Origin: Amycolatopsis sp. NBRC 101858
GTDB lineage: Bacteria; Actinomycetota; Actinomycetes; Mycobacteriales; Pseudonocardiaceae
DNA length: 64,000 nt
Direction: 5' to 3'
Assembly (NCBI RefSeq): GCF_030269325.1
Contig: NZ_BSTD01000002.1
Span: 806,001 to 870,000 of the forward strand
The notes under the pieces are model-generated. The model was not told the DNA's origin. It saw only the letters and a program-made list of their open reading frames with translations, and did no database searches. The position numbers and the translations under genes were made by a program. This document shows positions 37,291 through 45,886 of the stretch, in pieces (positions within the stretch are counted from its first letter, which is position 1; the number at the start of each line of letters is the position of its first letter).

Positions 37291-38993
37291 TGGTAGACCC
37301 GCACGTAGTCGACGACCATGTCCTGCGGCAGCACGGTGCCCGCTCCCGGCGGGCCGGGGAAGTCGCCGCCGATGGCGTTGTTGAGGATCAGGAAGAACGG
37401 GTGGTCGTACACCCACGGCCCCCGCGTGCTTTCCACCGTGTCGCGGTTGATCGTCTCGAACGCGTTGCCGTCGACGGAGAACGTCATGTGGTTCGCGTCC
37501 CAGTCGAGACCGAACTTGTGGAAGCCCGCCGAGACGTCCTGACCGAGGTCCAGGGGCGCGCCGATGCCGCCGGCGCCGTTGTACGCGGGCGCGTGGATGG
37601 TCGAGTAGGCCAGGTTCGGCGACTTCCCGACGTGCTCCATGATGTCGATCTCACCGCAGTTGGGCCACGGCGTGCCGCTGAAGAAGTTGGCGCCCAGCAA
37701 CCAGAACGCGGGCCAGAGCCCCTGCGTGCCGGACACCTTGATGTTGGCCTCGACGTGCCCGTAGGTGAAGCTGAACTTGCCCGCGGTGTTGATCCGGCCC
37801 GAGGTGTACTGGCAGGTGCCGCTGCCGCTGATCGGGTCGACCGGGCAAGCCGACCCCGGGGTGGCTTCGCGGCGGACCTGGATGACGAGGTTGCCGCGGC
37901 CGTCCTGCTTGGCGTTGTTGTTGTTCGTGTAGTACTCGAGCTCGTTGTTGACGCCCGGGCCGGTCTCGGCGGTCCACTTGCTCGCGTCCGGGCCCGCGCC
38001 CGCGGTGCCGTTGAACTCGTCGCTCCAGACCAGCGTGCCCGGGAAGTGCGGGGCCGGCGGCGCGGCCGGCGGAGTCGTCGGGTTGCCGCCGGTGCCGTAG
38101 ACGTCGAAACCCCACAGCGAATAGCCGTAGCCGTTGGAGCGCGCGGTGCCGTACATCCGGACGTACCGGCCGCTGCCGTTGACGGTCAGCGTCTCCTTGA
38201 AGCCCTTGCCGGTGGTCGTCGAGTAGATCGAGGTCCAGTTCGCGTTGTCGTTGGACACCTGGATCTGGTAGGCGACGGCGTAGGCGGGGTCCCACTGCAG
38301 GACGACCTGGTGCACGGCCGCGACCGCGCCCAGGTCGACGGTGATCCAGCCCGGGTCGACCCAGCCGGTGGTCGCGCTCGTCGCCCAGCGCGTGGCCGGG
38401 TCGCGGTCGAACGCCTTGGCCGGGAGACAGCCCGGGCAGGCGCCGTCGTCCTGGTAGGAGGAGGCGGTGCCGGACTTGCCGTAGGACAGGAGGACGTCAC
38501 CGGGCTGGGTCGTGCCGCCCCCGCCGTAGACCTGGAACTCCCACAGCGAGTAGCCGTACTGCGTGGCGCGCTGGGTACCGGTGAGCCGGACGTACCGGCC
38601 GCTGCCGGTGACGTTCAGAGTCTGGGAGCCGCCGGTGGCGGTCGTCGTCGAGTAGAGCGTCGTCCAGGTGGCGCCGTCGGCGGACGCCTGGAGCGTGAAG
38701 GCCTTGGCGTAGGCGGCTTCCCAGTTCAGCACGACCTGCGACAGCTGCTGGGTGGAGCCGAGGTCGACCTGCAGCGTCTGCGGGTCGCTGAACGCGCTGG
38801 ACCAGCGGGTGCCGGGATCGCCGTCGACCGCGGCACTGGCCGGGAACGCGGCGGACTCGGTCGAGGACGCCGTCACCGGGCGGCCTTGGGAGAGCAGGAC
38901 GGGGGCGGCCTGCGCCACCGGCGCGGGGAGCAGGGCGGCCAGGGTCAGGGCGAGGACGGCGAGAACCCGGGTTCTCGGCATGCGGCGTTGCAT
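37287..38993 (-). CDS. secreted GH16 endo-beta-1,3-glucanase (laminarinase-like) with two CBM32 modules
   Basis: The protein of about 568 residues begins at ATG 38993 (MQRRMPRTRVLAVLALTLAALLPAP) with GGAGGT 4 nt upstream. A signal peptide is followed by CBM32 modules at about 32-165 and 170-320, then a proline-rich linker and a GH16 domain. The catalytic motif is E448-I-D-I-M-E453 (GEIDIMEHVG), the E-x-D-x-x-E form with the extra methionine typical of beta-1,3-glucanases. PWVYDHPFFLILNNAIGG and VVDYVRVYQ close the fold. It is the first gene of the GH16-GH3 operon and has a strong AT-rich promoter. Laminarin or fungal cell-wall beta-1,3-glucan is the likely substrate. Confidence 0.92.
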   Translation of the reverse strand: MQRRMPRTRVLAVLALTLAALLPAPVAQAAPVLLSQGRPVTASSTESAAFPASAAVDGDPGTRWSSAFSDPQTLQVDLGSTQQLSQVVLNWEAAYAKAFTLQASADGATWTTLYSTTTATGGSQTLNVTGSGRYVRLTGTQRATQYGYSLWEFQVYGGGGTTQPGDVLLSYGKSGTASSYQDDGACPGCLPAKAFDRDPATRWATSATTGWVDPGWITVDLGAVAAVHQVVLQWDPAYAVAYQIQVSNDNANWTSIYSTTTGKGFKETLTVNGSGRYVRMYGTARSNGYGYSLWGFDVYGTGGNPTTPPAAPPAPHFPGTLVWSDEFNGTAGAGPDASKWTAETGPGVNNELEYYTNNNNAKQDGRGNLVIQVRREATPGSACPVDPISGSGTCQYTSGRINTAGKFSFTYGHVEANIKVSGTQGLWPAFWLLGANFFSGTPWPNCGEIDIMEHVGKSPNLAYSTIHAPAYNGAGGIGAPLDLGQDVSAGFHKFGLDWDANHMTFSVDGNAFETINRDTVESTRGPWVYDHPFFLILNNAIGGDFPGPPGAGTVLPQDMVVDYVRVYQ

Positions 38994-39104
38994 GGGCACC
39001 TCCACGGCGAACCGGCGCCGGGACGGCCTTGCCCCGGCGCGGATCGGCTCACGTGGTCGCCGGCGCGGGTGTGGGTCCCGCCCGTCGGCACGCTCTTAGT
39101 TCAG

Positions 39105-39133
39105 GATATAAATAAAGAGGCGTAAAATGTCAA
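39105..39133 (-). promoter_or_regulatory. strong housekeeping-type promoter for the GH16-GH3 operon
   Basis: On the minus strand TTGACA (39133-39128) is followed after exactly 17 bp by TATATC (39110-39105). The block around 39095-39130 is A+T-rich, a sharp contrast to the surrounding GC-rich DNA. Transcription should begin near 39098, giving a leader of about 105 nt before the GH16 ATG at 38993. Confidence 0.65.
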
Positions 39134-39245
39134 CGACGCTGCGCCGGACGGTCGCGGACCACCCCGGACACTGGTCCGGGAGAACGAATCCGCGCCGGAG
39201 CCTTGACTACGCCGACACGCGGGCTGTTAACTGCGAACCGCTGGT

Positions 39246-39259
39246 CGGAACCGGTTCCG
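39246..39259. promoter_or_regulatory. perfect palindrome CGGAACCGGTTCCG, candidate LacI-family operator
   Basis: A 14-bp perfect palindrome with a central CpG, as in many LacI/GalR-type sites, midway between the divergent GH16-GH3 operon and the beta-helix protein gene. It lies about 110 bp upstream of the GH16 -35 box, rather far for direct repression. Assignment to the LacI protein encoded at 33371-34417 is inference. Confidence 0.4.
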
Positions 39260-39494
39260 TGACCGCCACCCGGGATCGTTCCACCGCGACACGCACCTCT
39301 TTCGGGCTGACCGGTTCGCGCCGTCGCACCCACCCCGGCACCGCTCCACCGGCTCACGGTGCCGGGCGGGGCGCCGGACGCGAACCGTCGCACCACCCGA
39401 CGCCGGCGCGAGCTGTGGGGCTCGCCCGGTCCGCCGCCGCCCGGCGCTGCCGCGCGGCCCTGCTCCACGTCCTCCCCGATCAGCAGGCAGGCAG

Positions 39495-41708
39495 ATGAGA
39501 TCAACGACGTTCTCCCCGGTACACCGCCTTCTCGTCCTCGCGACCACCCTCGCCGCCGCGGTGACCACCGCGGTGGTGGTCGGCTCCGCACCGGCGCAGG
39601 CCGCCGCGTGCGGCACCACCAACCTCGCGCAGGGCCACCCCGCGACCGCGTCCTCGACCGAGAACGGCGGGACCCCCGCGTCCGCCGCGGTCGACGGCAA
39701 CTCCGGGACGCGCTGGTCCAGCGCGTTCAGCGACCCGCAGTGGCTGCAGGTCGACCTGGGCTCCGCGCAGCAGCTCTGCGACGTGGTGCTCAGCTGGGAA
39801 GCCGCGTACGCGACCGCGTTCACCGTCCAGCTCTCCTCGGACGCGAACAGCTGGACGACGGCGTACTCGACCACCACCGGCACCGGCGGCACGCAGACCG
39901 TGGCCGTCACCGGCACGGCCCGCTACCTGCGGGTCAACGGCACCCAGCGGGCGACCGGCTACGGCTACTCCCTCTGGGAAGTCGCCGTGCACGGCACCGG
40001 CGGCGGGACCACCATCCCGCCGACCGACCCGCGCAACCCGGACCTCGGGCCGAACGTGTCGGTGTTCGACCCGTCGACCCCGGCCGCGACGATCCAGAAC
40101 CGGCTGACGCAGCTGGCGAACCAGCAGCACACCAACCAGTTCGGCAACGAGCGCTACGCCGTGCTGTTCAAGCCCGGGAACTACACCGCCGACGTCAACC
40201 TCGGGTTCTACGAGCAGGTGGCGGGCCTCGGCCTCTCCCCCGACGACGTCAACCTCAACGGCCACGTCCGCGTCGAGGCGGACTGGCTGCAGCAGGGTGA
40301 CAACCCGGCCAACAAGGGCAACGCGACGCAGAACTTCTGGCGCTCCGCCGAGAACCTGTCGGTCACGCTGCCGGCCGGCCAGGTCGAACGCTGGGCCGTC
40401 GCGCAGGCCGCGCCCTACCGCCGGATGCACCTGAAGGGCAGCCAGATCCAGCTGTGGAACGGCGGGGACGGCTGGGCCAGCGGTGGCCTGATCGCCGACA
40501 GCAAGATCGACGGCCAGGCCGTTTCCGGTTCGCAGCAGCAGTTCCTGACCCGCAACAGCGAGCTGGGCAGCTGGGCGGGCGGTGTGTGGAACATGGTGTT
40601 CGTCGGCTCGACGGGGACGCCGCCGGCGTCGTTCCCGAACCCGCCGGAGACGGTCGTCGGCCAGACGCCGGTGATCCGCGAGAAGCCGTTCCTCTACGTC
40701 GACGGTTCGGGCAGCTACAACGTGTTCGTGCCCGCGCTGCGGCAGAACTCGGTCGGCACCAGCTGGGGCCACGGCACGCCGGCCGGGCAGTCGATCTCGC
40801 TCAGCGAGTTCTACGTCGCGCACCCGTCCGACTCGGCCGCAACGATCAACGCGGCGCTGGCGGCGGGCAAGAACCTGCTCGTGACGCCGGGCGTCTACCA
40901 CCTCGACCAGGCGCTGAACGTCACGCGCCCGGACACGGTGGTGCTCGGCCTCGGCCTGGCCACGTTGCAGCCGACCAACGGGAACGCGGCCATCACGACG
41001 TCCGATGTGGACGGGGTGAAAATCGCGGGCCTGCTGATCGACGCGGGTGCGGTGAACTCGCCGGTGCTCGTCCAGGTGGGCCAGCCGGGCTCGACCGCGA
41101 ACCACGCCGGCGACCCGACGTCGCTGCACGACGTGTTCTTCCGGATCGGCGGCGCGGCCGTCGGGAAGGCCACGCAGACGCTGGTGGTCAACTCGAACAA
41201 CGTCATCGGCGACCACATGTGGCTGTGGCGCGGCGACCACTCGAACGGCGTCGGCTGGAACGTCAACACCGCGGCCAACGGCCTGGTCGTCAACGGCGCC
41301 AACGTGACGATGTACGGCCTGTTCGTCGAGCACTACCAGCAGTACGAGGTGCTCTGGAACGGCAACGGCGGGCGGACGTACTTCTTCCAGAACGAGATGC
41401 CGTACGACCCGCCGGACCAGGGATCCTGGTCCAGCGGCGGCGGCCGGCAGGGCTGGGCGGCGTACAAGGTGGCCGACTCGGTGACCAGCCACGAAGGGTG
41501 GGGCCTGGGCAGCTACTGCTTCTTCCAGACCAATCCGTCCATTGTGGCCAGTCACTCGTTCGAGGTGCCGAACAACGGCGGGGTCCGGTTCCACAACCTG
41601 GTCTCGGTGTCGCTCGGCGGTGTGGGCACGATCGCGCACGTCATCAACGACAGCGGTGACCCGGCGAACACGGCCCACCAGGTGAGCCCGCTGAACAACT
41701 ACCCCTGA
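39495..41708 (+). CDS. secreted CBM32 plus right-handed beta-helix protein
   Basis: A 737-residue protein with a signal peptide (MRSTTFSPVHRLLVLATTLAAAVTTAVVV), a CBM32 module (about 37-170, with NLAQGHPATASSTENGG, GTRWSSAFSDPQWLQVDLGS and WEAAYATAF closely similar to the GH16 and GH3 modules), and a large domain with beta-helix character (RYAVLFKPGNYTADVNLGFYEQVAGLG, PGVYHLDQALNVTRPDTVVLGLG, VDGVKIAGLLIDAG). From memory, similar streptomycete proteins are often labelled coagulation factor 5/8 type or adenylyl cyclase; I see no cyclase motif. A GH55-like or other beta-glucan-active role is plausible from context but unproven. Confidence 0.78.
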   Translation: MRSTTFSPVHRLLVLATTLAAAVTTAVVVGSAPAQAAACGTTNLAQGHPATASSTENGGTPASAAVDGNSGTRWSSAFSDPQWLQVDLGSAQQLCDVVLSWEAAYATAFTVQLSSDANSWTTAYSTTTGTGGTQTVAVTGTARYLRVNGTQRATGYGYSLWEVAVHGTGGGTTIPPTDPRNPDLGPNVSVFDPSTPAATIQNRLTQLANQQHTNQFGNERYAVLFKPGNYTADVNLGFYEQVAGLGLSPDDVNLNGHVRVEADWLQQGDNPANKGNATQNFWRSAENLSVTLPAGQVERWAVAQAAPYRRMHLKGSQIQLWNGGDGWASGGLIADSKIDGQAVSGSQQQFLTRNSELGSWAGGVWNMVFVGSTGTPPASFPNPPETVVGQTPVIREKPFLYVDGSGSYNVFVPALRQNSVGTSWGHGTPAGQSISLSEFYVAHPSDSAATINAALAAGKNLLVTPGVYHLDQALNVTRPDTVVLGLGLATLQPTNGNAAITTSDVDGVKIAGLLIDAGAVNSPVLVQVGQPGSTANHAGDPTSLHDVFFRIGGAAVGKATQTLVVNSNNVIGDHMWLWRGDHSNGVGWNVNTAANGLVVNGANVTMYGLFVEHYQQYEVLWNGNGGRTYFFQNEMPYDPPDQGSWSSGGGRQGWAAYKVADSVTSHEGWGLGSYCFFQTNPSIVASHSFEVPNNGGVRFHNLVSVSLGGVGTIAHVINDSGDPANTAHQVSPLNNYP

Positions 41709-43192
41709 TGAGAGCTCATCCCGCGCCGGACGGCGGCAGTCACGTCGTCCGGCGCGGGACGGTCCAGCACAGCGGCGACGTACGCGTCCGGGCGGACCAG
41801 CCAGGCTTCGCCCGGGCGCGCGCCGAGGGCCCCGCCCACCGGGATCTCCACCGACCGCACTCCCCCGGCGTCGACACCGGGGGTCGTCAGCAGCAGGAAC
41901 CCTTGCCGCGCCAGGTCGCGCAACCGTCCACCCGGGACAACAGTGACATCGGGCAGCAGCACCCCGGGCCCGGGCGGCGGCAGCGTGCCCCGCGGCGGGC
42001 GGCCGGCGAACGGCCGTCCCGGATCCGGTGTGGTGAGCGGGGAATCGGCGTACCAGAACGGTTCGGCGAGCCGTCCCGAGTCGACTTCGGCGTGGACGCC
42101 GCCGGCCAGCACTTTCGTACGGTGTATGCGGCGCGCTTCGTCCTGGGGCACCAGGAAGTCCATCGTCGCCGTCGTGACCTCGGCGTTCTCCACCGCGGCC
42201 GCGTGCCGCTCGGCGTGGTAGCTCTCCAGCAGCTCCTCCCCCGCGTGCCCGCGCAGGACCCAGGCCAGCTTCCACGCCGCGTTCTCCGCGTCGGCCACGC
42301 CCGAGTTGAGCCCGCGCGCCCCGAACGGCGCGACCAGGTGGGCGCAGTCCCCCGCCAGCAGGACGCGCCCGACGCGCATCCGCTCGACCAGGCGCGTGTG
42401 GAACCGGTACACCGAACGCCAGACGACCTCGTACGGCCGGTCGCCGAGGATCGCCCGGATCCGCTCGTCCAGGGCGCCGCCGGTTTCCTCGGCGGTGAGG
42501 TCGTAGTCCTCCGGGACCTGCCAGTCGATGCGGAACTGCGAGCCGGGGCACGGGTGGATCAGCACCTGGCGGCCGGGGTTCCACGGCGGGTCGAAGTAGA
42601 ACCGCCGCTCGGCCGCCCAGCCCGGCAGGTCGGCGCGGATGTCGCAGATCAGGAACAGGTCCCGGAACGACACCCCGTCGAGGTGCTGCCCGAGCGCCCG
42701 CCGCACGACGTCGCCGCGGGCGCCGGTGGCGGCGATCGCGTAGTCGGCCTCGATCCGGCGCGGCCCGTCCGCCGTCTCGCAGTGGATTTCGACGCAGGCC
42801 CCCTGGGCCAGCCCGGTGACGCGGTGGCCGCGGCGGACGTCGATCAGCGGCTGCGCGGCGATCAGCTCGTCGAGGACCTCCTCGACGCGGGCCTGCGAGA
42901 GGTTGACGAACGGCGGCAGGGCCGAGCCGCCGTCGGGCAGGTCCAGCGAGAACAGCTCGGTGTCGCGGTGGAAGGTCCGCGCGGTCGTCCAGGTGAGGCC
43001 CTCCTCGGCGAGGCAGCCCGCGCCGAGCGACGCCCAGACGTCCAATGTGTCCCGTTGCTGGCAGATGGCCTTGGACCCCACGGGGTCGCGCACCTCGTGC
43101 TCGTCGACGAGCACCACGGGTACGCCCCAGCGCGCGAGCAGCAGCGCGGCCGTCTGGCCGACCGGGCCACTGCCGAGGACCGCGACCGTCAT
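41699..43192 (-). CDS. FAD-dependent aromatic monooxygenase (MhpA/PheA/TfdB-like)
   Basis: The protein of about 497 residues starts at ATG 43192 and carries the FAD Rossmann motif GSGPVG at residues 7-12, the G-A-R-G-D-V-V-R segment at the DG-motif position, and the GD motif LLAGDCAHLVAPFGARGLNSG. A C-terminal thioredoxin-like tail of about 110 residues follows, as in phenol and 3-(3-hydroxyphenyl)propionate hydroxylases. The enzyme should hydroxylate a phenolic or hydroxy-aromatic acid. Its start overlaps the stop of the MBL-fold gene in an ATGA quartet, so the two products probably act in one pathway. The 3' end overlaps the convergent beta-helix gene by 10 bp. Confidence 0.87.
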   Translation of the reverse strand: MTVAVLGSGPVGQTAALLLARWGVPVVLVDEHEVRDPVGSKAICQQRDTLDVWASLGAGCLAEEGLTWTTARTFHRDTELFSLDLPDGGSALPPFVNLSQARVEEVLDELIAAQPLIDVRRGHRVTGLAQGACVEIHCETADGPRRIEADYAIAATGARGDVVRRALGQHLDGVSFRDLFLICDIRADLPGWAAERRFYFDPPWNPGRQVLIHPCPGSQFRIDWQVPEDYDLTAEETGGALDERIRAILGDRPYEVVWRSVYRFHTRLVERMRVGRVLLAGDCAHLVAPFGARGLNSGVADAENAAWKLAWVLRGHAGEELLESYHAERHAAAVENAEVTTATMDFLVPQDEARRIHRTKVLAGGVHAEVDSGRLAEPFWYADSPLTTPDPGRPFAGRPPRGTLPPPGPGVLLPDVTVVPGGRLRDLARQGFLLLTTPGVDAGGVRSVEIPVGGALGARPGEAWLVRPDAYVAAVLDRPAPDDVTAAVRRGMSSHQG

Positions 43193-44151
43193 CCCTGGAG
43201 CTGGTCCCAGACTTCGCGGTCGCGTTCGGCGGTCCACACCACCGGCCGTTCGATGCCGCCGAGCTCGTCCCACAGCCGGGAGACGTCGAAGGGCAGGCAG
43301 TGCTCGAAGATCGGCCATTGGCCGTACTGGCCGACGAGAGCCGCGTGCGTGCGCTCGAAAGCGTCCTTCAGGGTGCCACCGGCGTCGCGTGCCGCGCCGA
43401 CCTCGCGGATCATCGTGTCCAGGAAGTGCCGGGTCTGGGCGATGGCGGCCTCGACGGCTTCGCGGCCCCGGCTCACGCCGCCGCGGCCGCCGATCAGCGT
43501 CTCGGCCCCGAAGGCGCCGACACGGTCCAAAGTGGACGAAGCCCATTCGCGGTGGAACGCGTCGCCGGTGTAGAGCGCGGCTTCGGCTTCCACGAGGTCG
43601 CCGGCGTAGAGGATCCGCTGACGCGGCAGCCAGGCCACGATGTCGCCCTCGGTGTGGCCGCGGCCGCAGTACTGGAGGACCAGGTCGCCGCGGTCGCCGC
43701 CGAGGTCGAGGGTGAGCCGGTCGGAGAAGGTCAGCGTCGGCCAGGTCAGGCCCGGCACCGAGTCGGCGCCCTTCGCCAGCCTCGGCATCCGGCCGAACTC
43801 GCTCGCCCAGTCCTCCTTGCCGCGCTCGGCGACCAGGGCCCGGGTGTTCTCGTGCGCGACGATCACGTCGGCGTCGAACGCCGACGCGCCGAGCACGCGC
43901 ACCGCGTGGTAGTGGCTCAGCACCAGGTAGCGCACGGGTTTGTCGGTGTGCTCGCGGAGTTTCGCGAGCCACTCGCCCGCGGCGACCGGCGTCGCCAGCG
44001 CTTCGAAGCAGACGAGGAAGTCCTCGCCCTCGATCGCGCCGATGTTCGGGTCGCCCTCGGCGGTCAGCGCGTAGACGCCGTCGGCCAGGACTTCCAGGGT
44101 CTGCGCTTTCTCCGCCAGGTCGGCCGAAGAGGCGAAGGCTTTCTTCGTCAC
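43189..44151 (-). CDS. MBL-fold metallohydrolase with altered HxHxDH motif
   Basis: The 320-residue protein has a metallo-beta-lactamase fold: DGVYALTAEGDPNIGAIEGEDFLVCFEA, LVLSHYHAVRVLGAS, YCGRGHTEGDIVAWL and ILYAGDLVEAEA. The canonical H-x-H-x-D-H reads H80-Y-H82-A-V84-R85, so the second-metal Asp and His are replaced by Val and Arg. The downstream His and Asp ligands are present. The enzyme may use one metal or have a different reaction. It is the first gene of a two-gene operon with the FAD monooxygenase, transcribed away from the MarR gene. It may hydrolyse a ring-derived lactone or ester; this is inference. Confidence 0.82.
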   Translation of the reverse strand: MTKKAFASSADLAEKAQTLEVLADGVYALTAEGDPNIGAIEGEDFLVCFEALATPVAAGEWLAKLREHTDKPVRYLVLSHYHAVRVLGASAFDADVIVAHENTRALVAERGKEDWASEFGRMPRLAKGADSVPGLTWPTLTFSDRLTLDLGGDRGDLVLQYCGRGHTEGDIVAWLPRQRILYAGDLVEAEAALYTGDAFHREWASSTLDRVGAFGAETLIGGRGGVSRGREAVEAAIAQTRHFLDTMIREVGAARDAGGTLKDAFERTHAALVGQYGQWPIFEHCLPFDVSRLWDELGGIERPVVWTAERDREVWDQLQG

Positions 44152-44167
44152 GGCGAGCGCTCCTTCT

Positions 44168-44189
44168 GATCGTCAAAGGTTTGACTATC
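44168..44189. promoter_or_regulatory. MarR-type operator (GATcGTCAAA-GG-TTTGACtATC)
   Basis: A 22-bp inverted repeat with 10-bp arms that match at nine of ten positions (GAT-N-GTCAAA and its complement) around a GG spacer. It lies 17 bp upstream of the MBL-fold start codon and 62 bp upstream of the MarR start. The size and symmetry are typical of MarR-family sites. Confidence 0.75.
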
Positions 44190-44250
44190 TTGCCGGTCAC
44201 AGTAGCCCGCCGGGGCGGTGCGCGGAACCCTTGCGCCTAATCTGGGCCGC

Positions 44251-44784
44251 ATGACCGACCGACCGGCCGAAGGCCTGGACTACCTCTCGTTCGTCGACTA
44301 CGCGATCGGGAAGACGAAGGCCGAGCTGCCGGACACCGACCCGGTCGCGATGCGCCTCGGCCTCACGCTGCACCGGCTGGCCGGCGCGCTGGTCTACGAC
44401 TGGGAGTCGACGGTGCACCGGCCGCGCGGCCTGAGCTGGGGCGGGTTCCGGGTGCTGTTCGTGCTGTGGCTGGCCGGCCCGCTGGAGTCCCGCCACGCGG
44501 CGCGCCTGGCCGGGATGAGCCGCGCGGCGGTGTCGGCGCTGGTCAAGACGCTGGAGCGGGACGGGCTGGTGACGCGCACGCAGGTCCCGGAGGATCGCCG
44601 CGCGGTCCGGCTGGCGCTGACGGAGGCGGGCCACGCGGCGGTGACGGACGCCTACCAGGCGCACAACGCGCGCGAGCAGGAGTGGGCGGCGTCGCTGACG
44701 CCGTCGGAGCAGACGGTCCTGATCGGACTGCTGGAGAAGCTCACCACCAGCCCGGCGGCCGCGGCGGCCCAGCGGCTGGCTTAG
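44251..44784 (+). CDS. MarR-family regulator
   Basis: The 177-residue protein has a MarR winged helix: [70 protein letters not shown] covers helix-turn-helix and wing (about 75-145). The start is ATG 44251 ([14 protein letters not shown]); a GTG at 44218 would place it inside the control region. It is divergent from the MBL/FAD-monooxygenase operon and probably represses it until a phenolic ligand binds. The 3' end overlaps ribA by 4 bp. Confidence 0.9.
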   Translation: MTDRPAEGLDYLSFVDYAIGKTKAELPDTDPVAMRLGLTLHRLAGALVYDWESTVHRPRGLSWGGFRVLFVLWLAGPLESRHAARLAGMSRAAVSALVKTLERDGLVTRTQVPEDRRAVRLALTEAGHAAVTDAYQAHNAREQEWAASLTPSEQTVLIGLLEKLTTSPAAAAAQRLA

Positions 44785-45386
44785 CTGGCCAGCCCGGGCA
44801 GCGTGTGCCCGGTCTGCTCGGCCTTCGCGCGCAGGTACCGGACGTTGCTTTCGGTGGCGAACACGCCGGTCGGCACCTGGTCCCGCACGACGATCCCGGC
44901 CTTGCGCAGCTGCGCGGCCTTGTCGGGGTTGTTCGACAGCAGATCGACTTCGCTGACACCCAGCGCTTCGAGCATCTGCGCGGCGACGGTGTAGTCGCGG
45001 GCGTCCTCGGGCAGGCCGAGCGCGGCGTTGGCGGCGTAGGTGTCGAGGCCCTGGTCCTGCAACGCGTACGCGTCGAGCTTGTTGTAGAGGCCGATGCCCC
45101 GGCCTTCCTGGCGCAGGTAGAGCAGGTAACCGCCGGTCGCGGAGATCCGCTCGATGGCTTCAGCGAGCTGGGGACCGCAGTCGCAGCGCGCGGACCCGAA
45201 GACGTCCCCGGTGAGGCATTCGGAGTGCGGCCGCACGAGCGGCACGTCCCCGGGGGTGCCGAGCACGAAGGCGAGGTGCTCACCCCCGTCGTCCAGGCCC
45301 CGGAAGGTGACGGCTTCGGCGTCGACCGCGATCCCGCCGTCGAGCCGCAGCGGAATCCGCACCCGCGTCCGCACCTCAGCCGTCAT
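44781..45386 (-). CDS. ribA: GTP cyclohydrolase II RibA (stand-alone)
   Basis: The protein of about 201 residues carries the zinc triad in [11 protein letters not shown] with the upstream cysteine of [12 protein letters not shown], the [16 protein letters not shown]-binding loop and the C-terminal [17 protein letters not shown]. It converts GTP to the 2,5-diaminopyrimidinone precursor of riboflavin. It lacks the RibB domain, so it is a single-domain paralogue outside the main rib operon. Start ATG 45386 follows GGGGAGAAGG; an in-frame start at 45410 is less likely. Confidence 0.92.
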   Translation of the reverse strand: MTAEVRTRVRIPLRLDGGIAVDAEAVTFRGLDDGGEHLAFVLGTPGDVPLVRPHSECLTGDVFGSARCDCGPQLAEAIERISATGGYLLYLRQEGRGIGLYNKLDAYALQDQGLDTYAANAALGLPEDARDYTVAAQMLEALGVSEVDLLSNNPDKAAQLRKAGIVVRDQVPTGVFATESNVRYLRAKAEQTGHTLPGLAS

Positions 45387-45528
45387 GCCTTCTCCCCTGC
45401 GATCTCCCACGTGATCGACCCTACCGGAAGTTGAGCGTCGAACTTCCTGGTCGCGCCGTATGTCACTGGGGCGAACACCGGCACACCACGGGTTCTTCCC
45501 GATCCGGCTGTCCTTTCGCGAGCATCAC

Positions 45529-45886
45529 GTGAGCGGGGTCGGCGGAGTGCTGATGTCCGCCCTCATCCTGGTCGCGGCGATCATCGTCGTCTCCGGCACG
45601 CGCCGCGACCTACCCGGCCCGCCCGCCTCCAGTCCCACGGCCGTCGCGGCCCCTAGCACCTCCGCGGGCTGGAGCAGTCCGGCTGGGATCTCACGAGCCG
45701 CGCTGCCCCCGCGTGGCCACCTCCGCCGCCCCGCCCGCGCCGACGGCGCCTGCCACCAGCGTCGGGGAAGGCACCTACAAGGTCGGCGAAGACAGGGAAC
45801 CCGGCAGCTACAAGGCCGGCTGCACGGGGCACGACTACTGGGTCCGGCCCGGAAAACCGGTGGCGCCGCCCTCGTATCCTCAGCGC
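45529..45886 (+). pseudogene. degenerate gene for a small membrane/secreted protein, frameshifted
   Basis: One frame encodes a start, a transmembrane segment (VLMSALILVAAIIVVSG) and a Pro/Ser/Thr linker. The next frame holds a second Pro/Thr linker (APPAPTAPATS) and the module GEGTYKVGEDREPGSYKAGC, which looks like the small extracellular G-T-Y-x-V-G-x-D-x-x-P-G-x-Y domain of actinobacterial lipoproteins. The domain is cut short after HDYWVRPG and runs in frame into the LysE gene. The simplest reading is a gene that suffered a +1 frameshift near 45660-45720 and lost its 3' part. A sequencing error could mimic the frameshift but not the truncation. Confidence 0.45.

Larger units (their letters stand above)
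38994..39494. other. 500-bp divergent control region of the glucanase island
   Basis: No gene is supported here. It holds the AT-rich promoter of the GH16-GH3 operon (39105-39133), a perfect 14-bp palindrome (39246-39259) and, near 39480, the start region of the plus-strand beta-helix protein. The remainder is GC-rich without recognisable structure. Confidence 0.6.
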
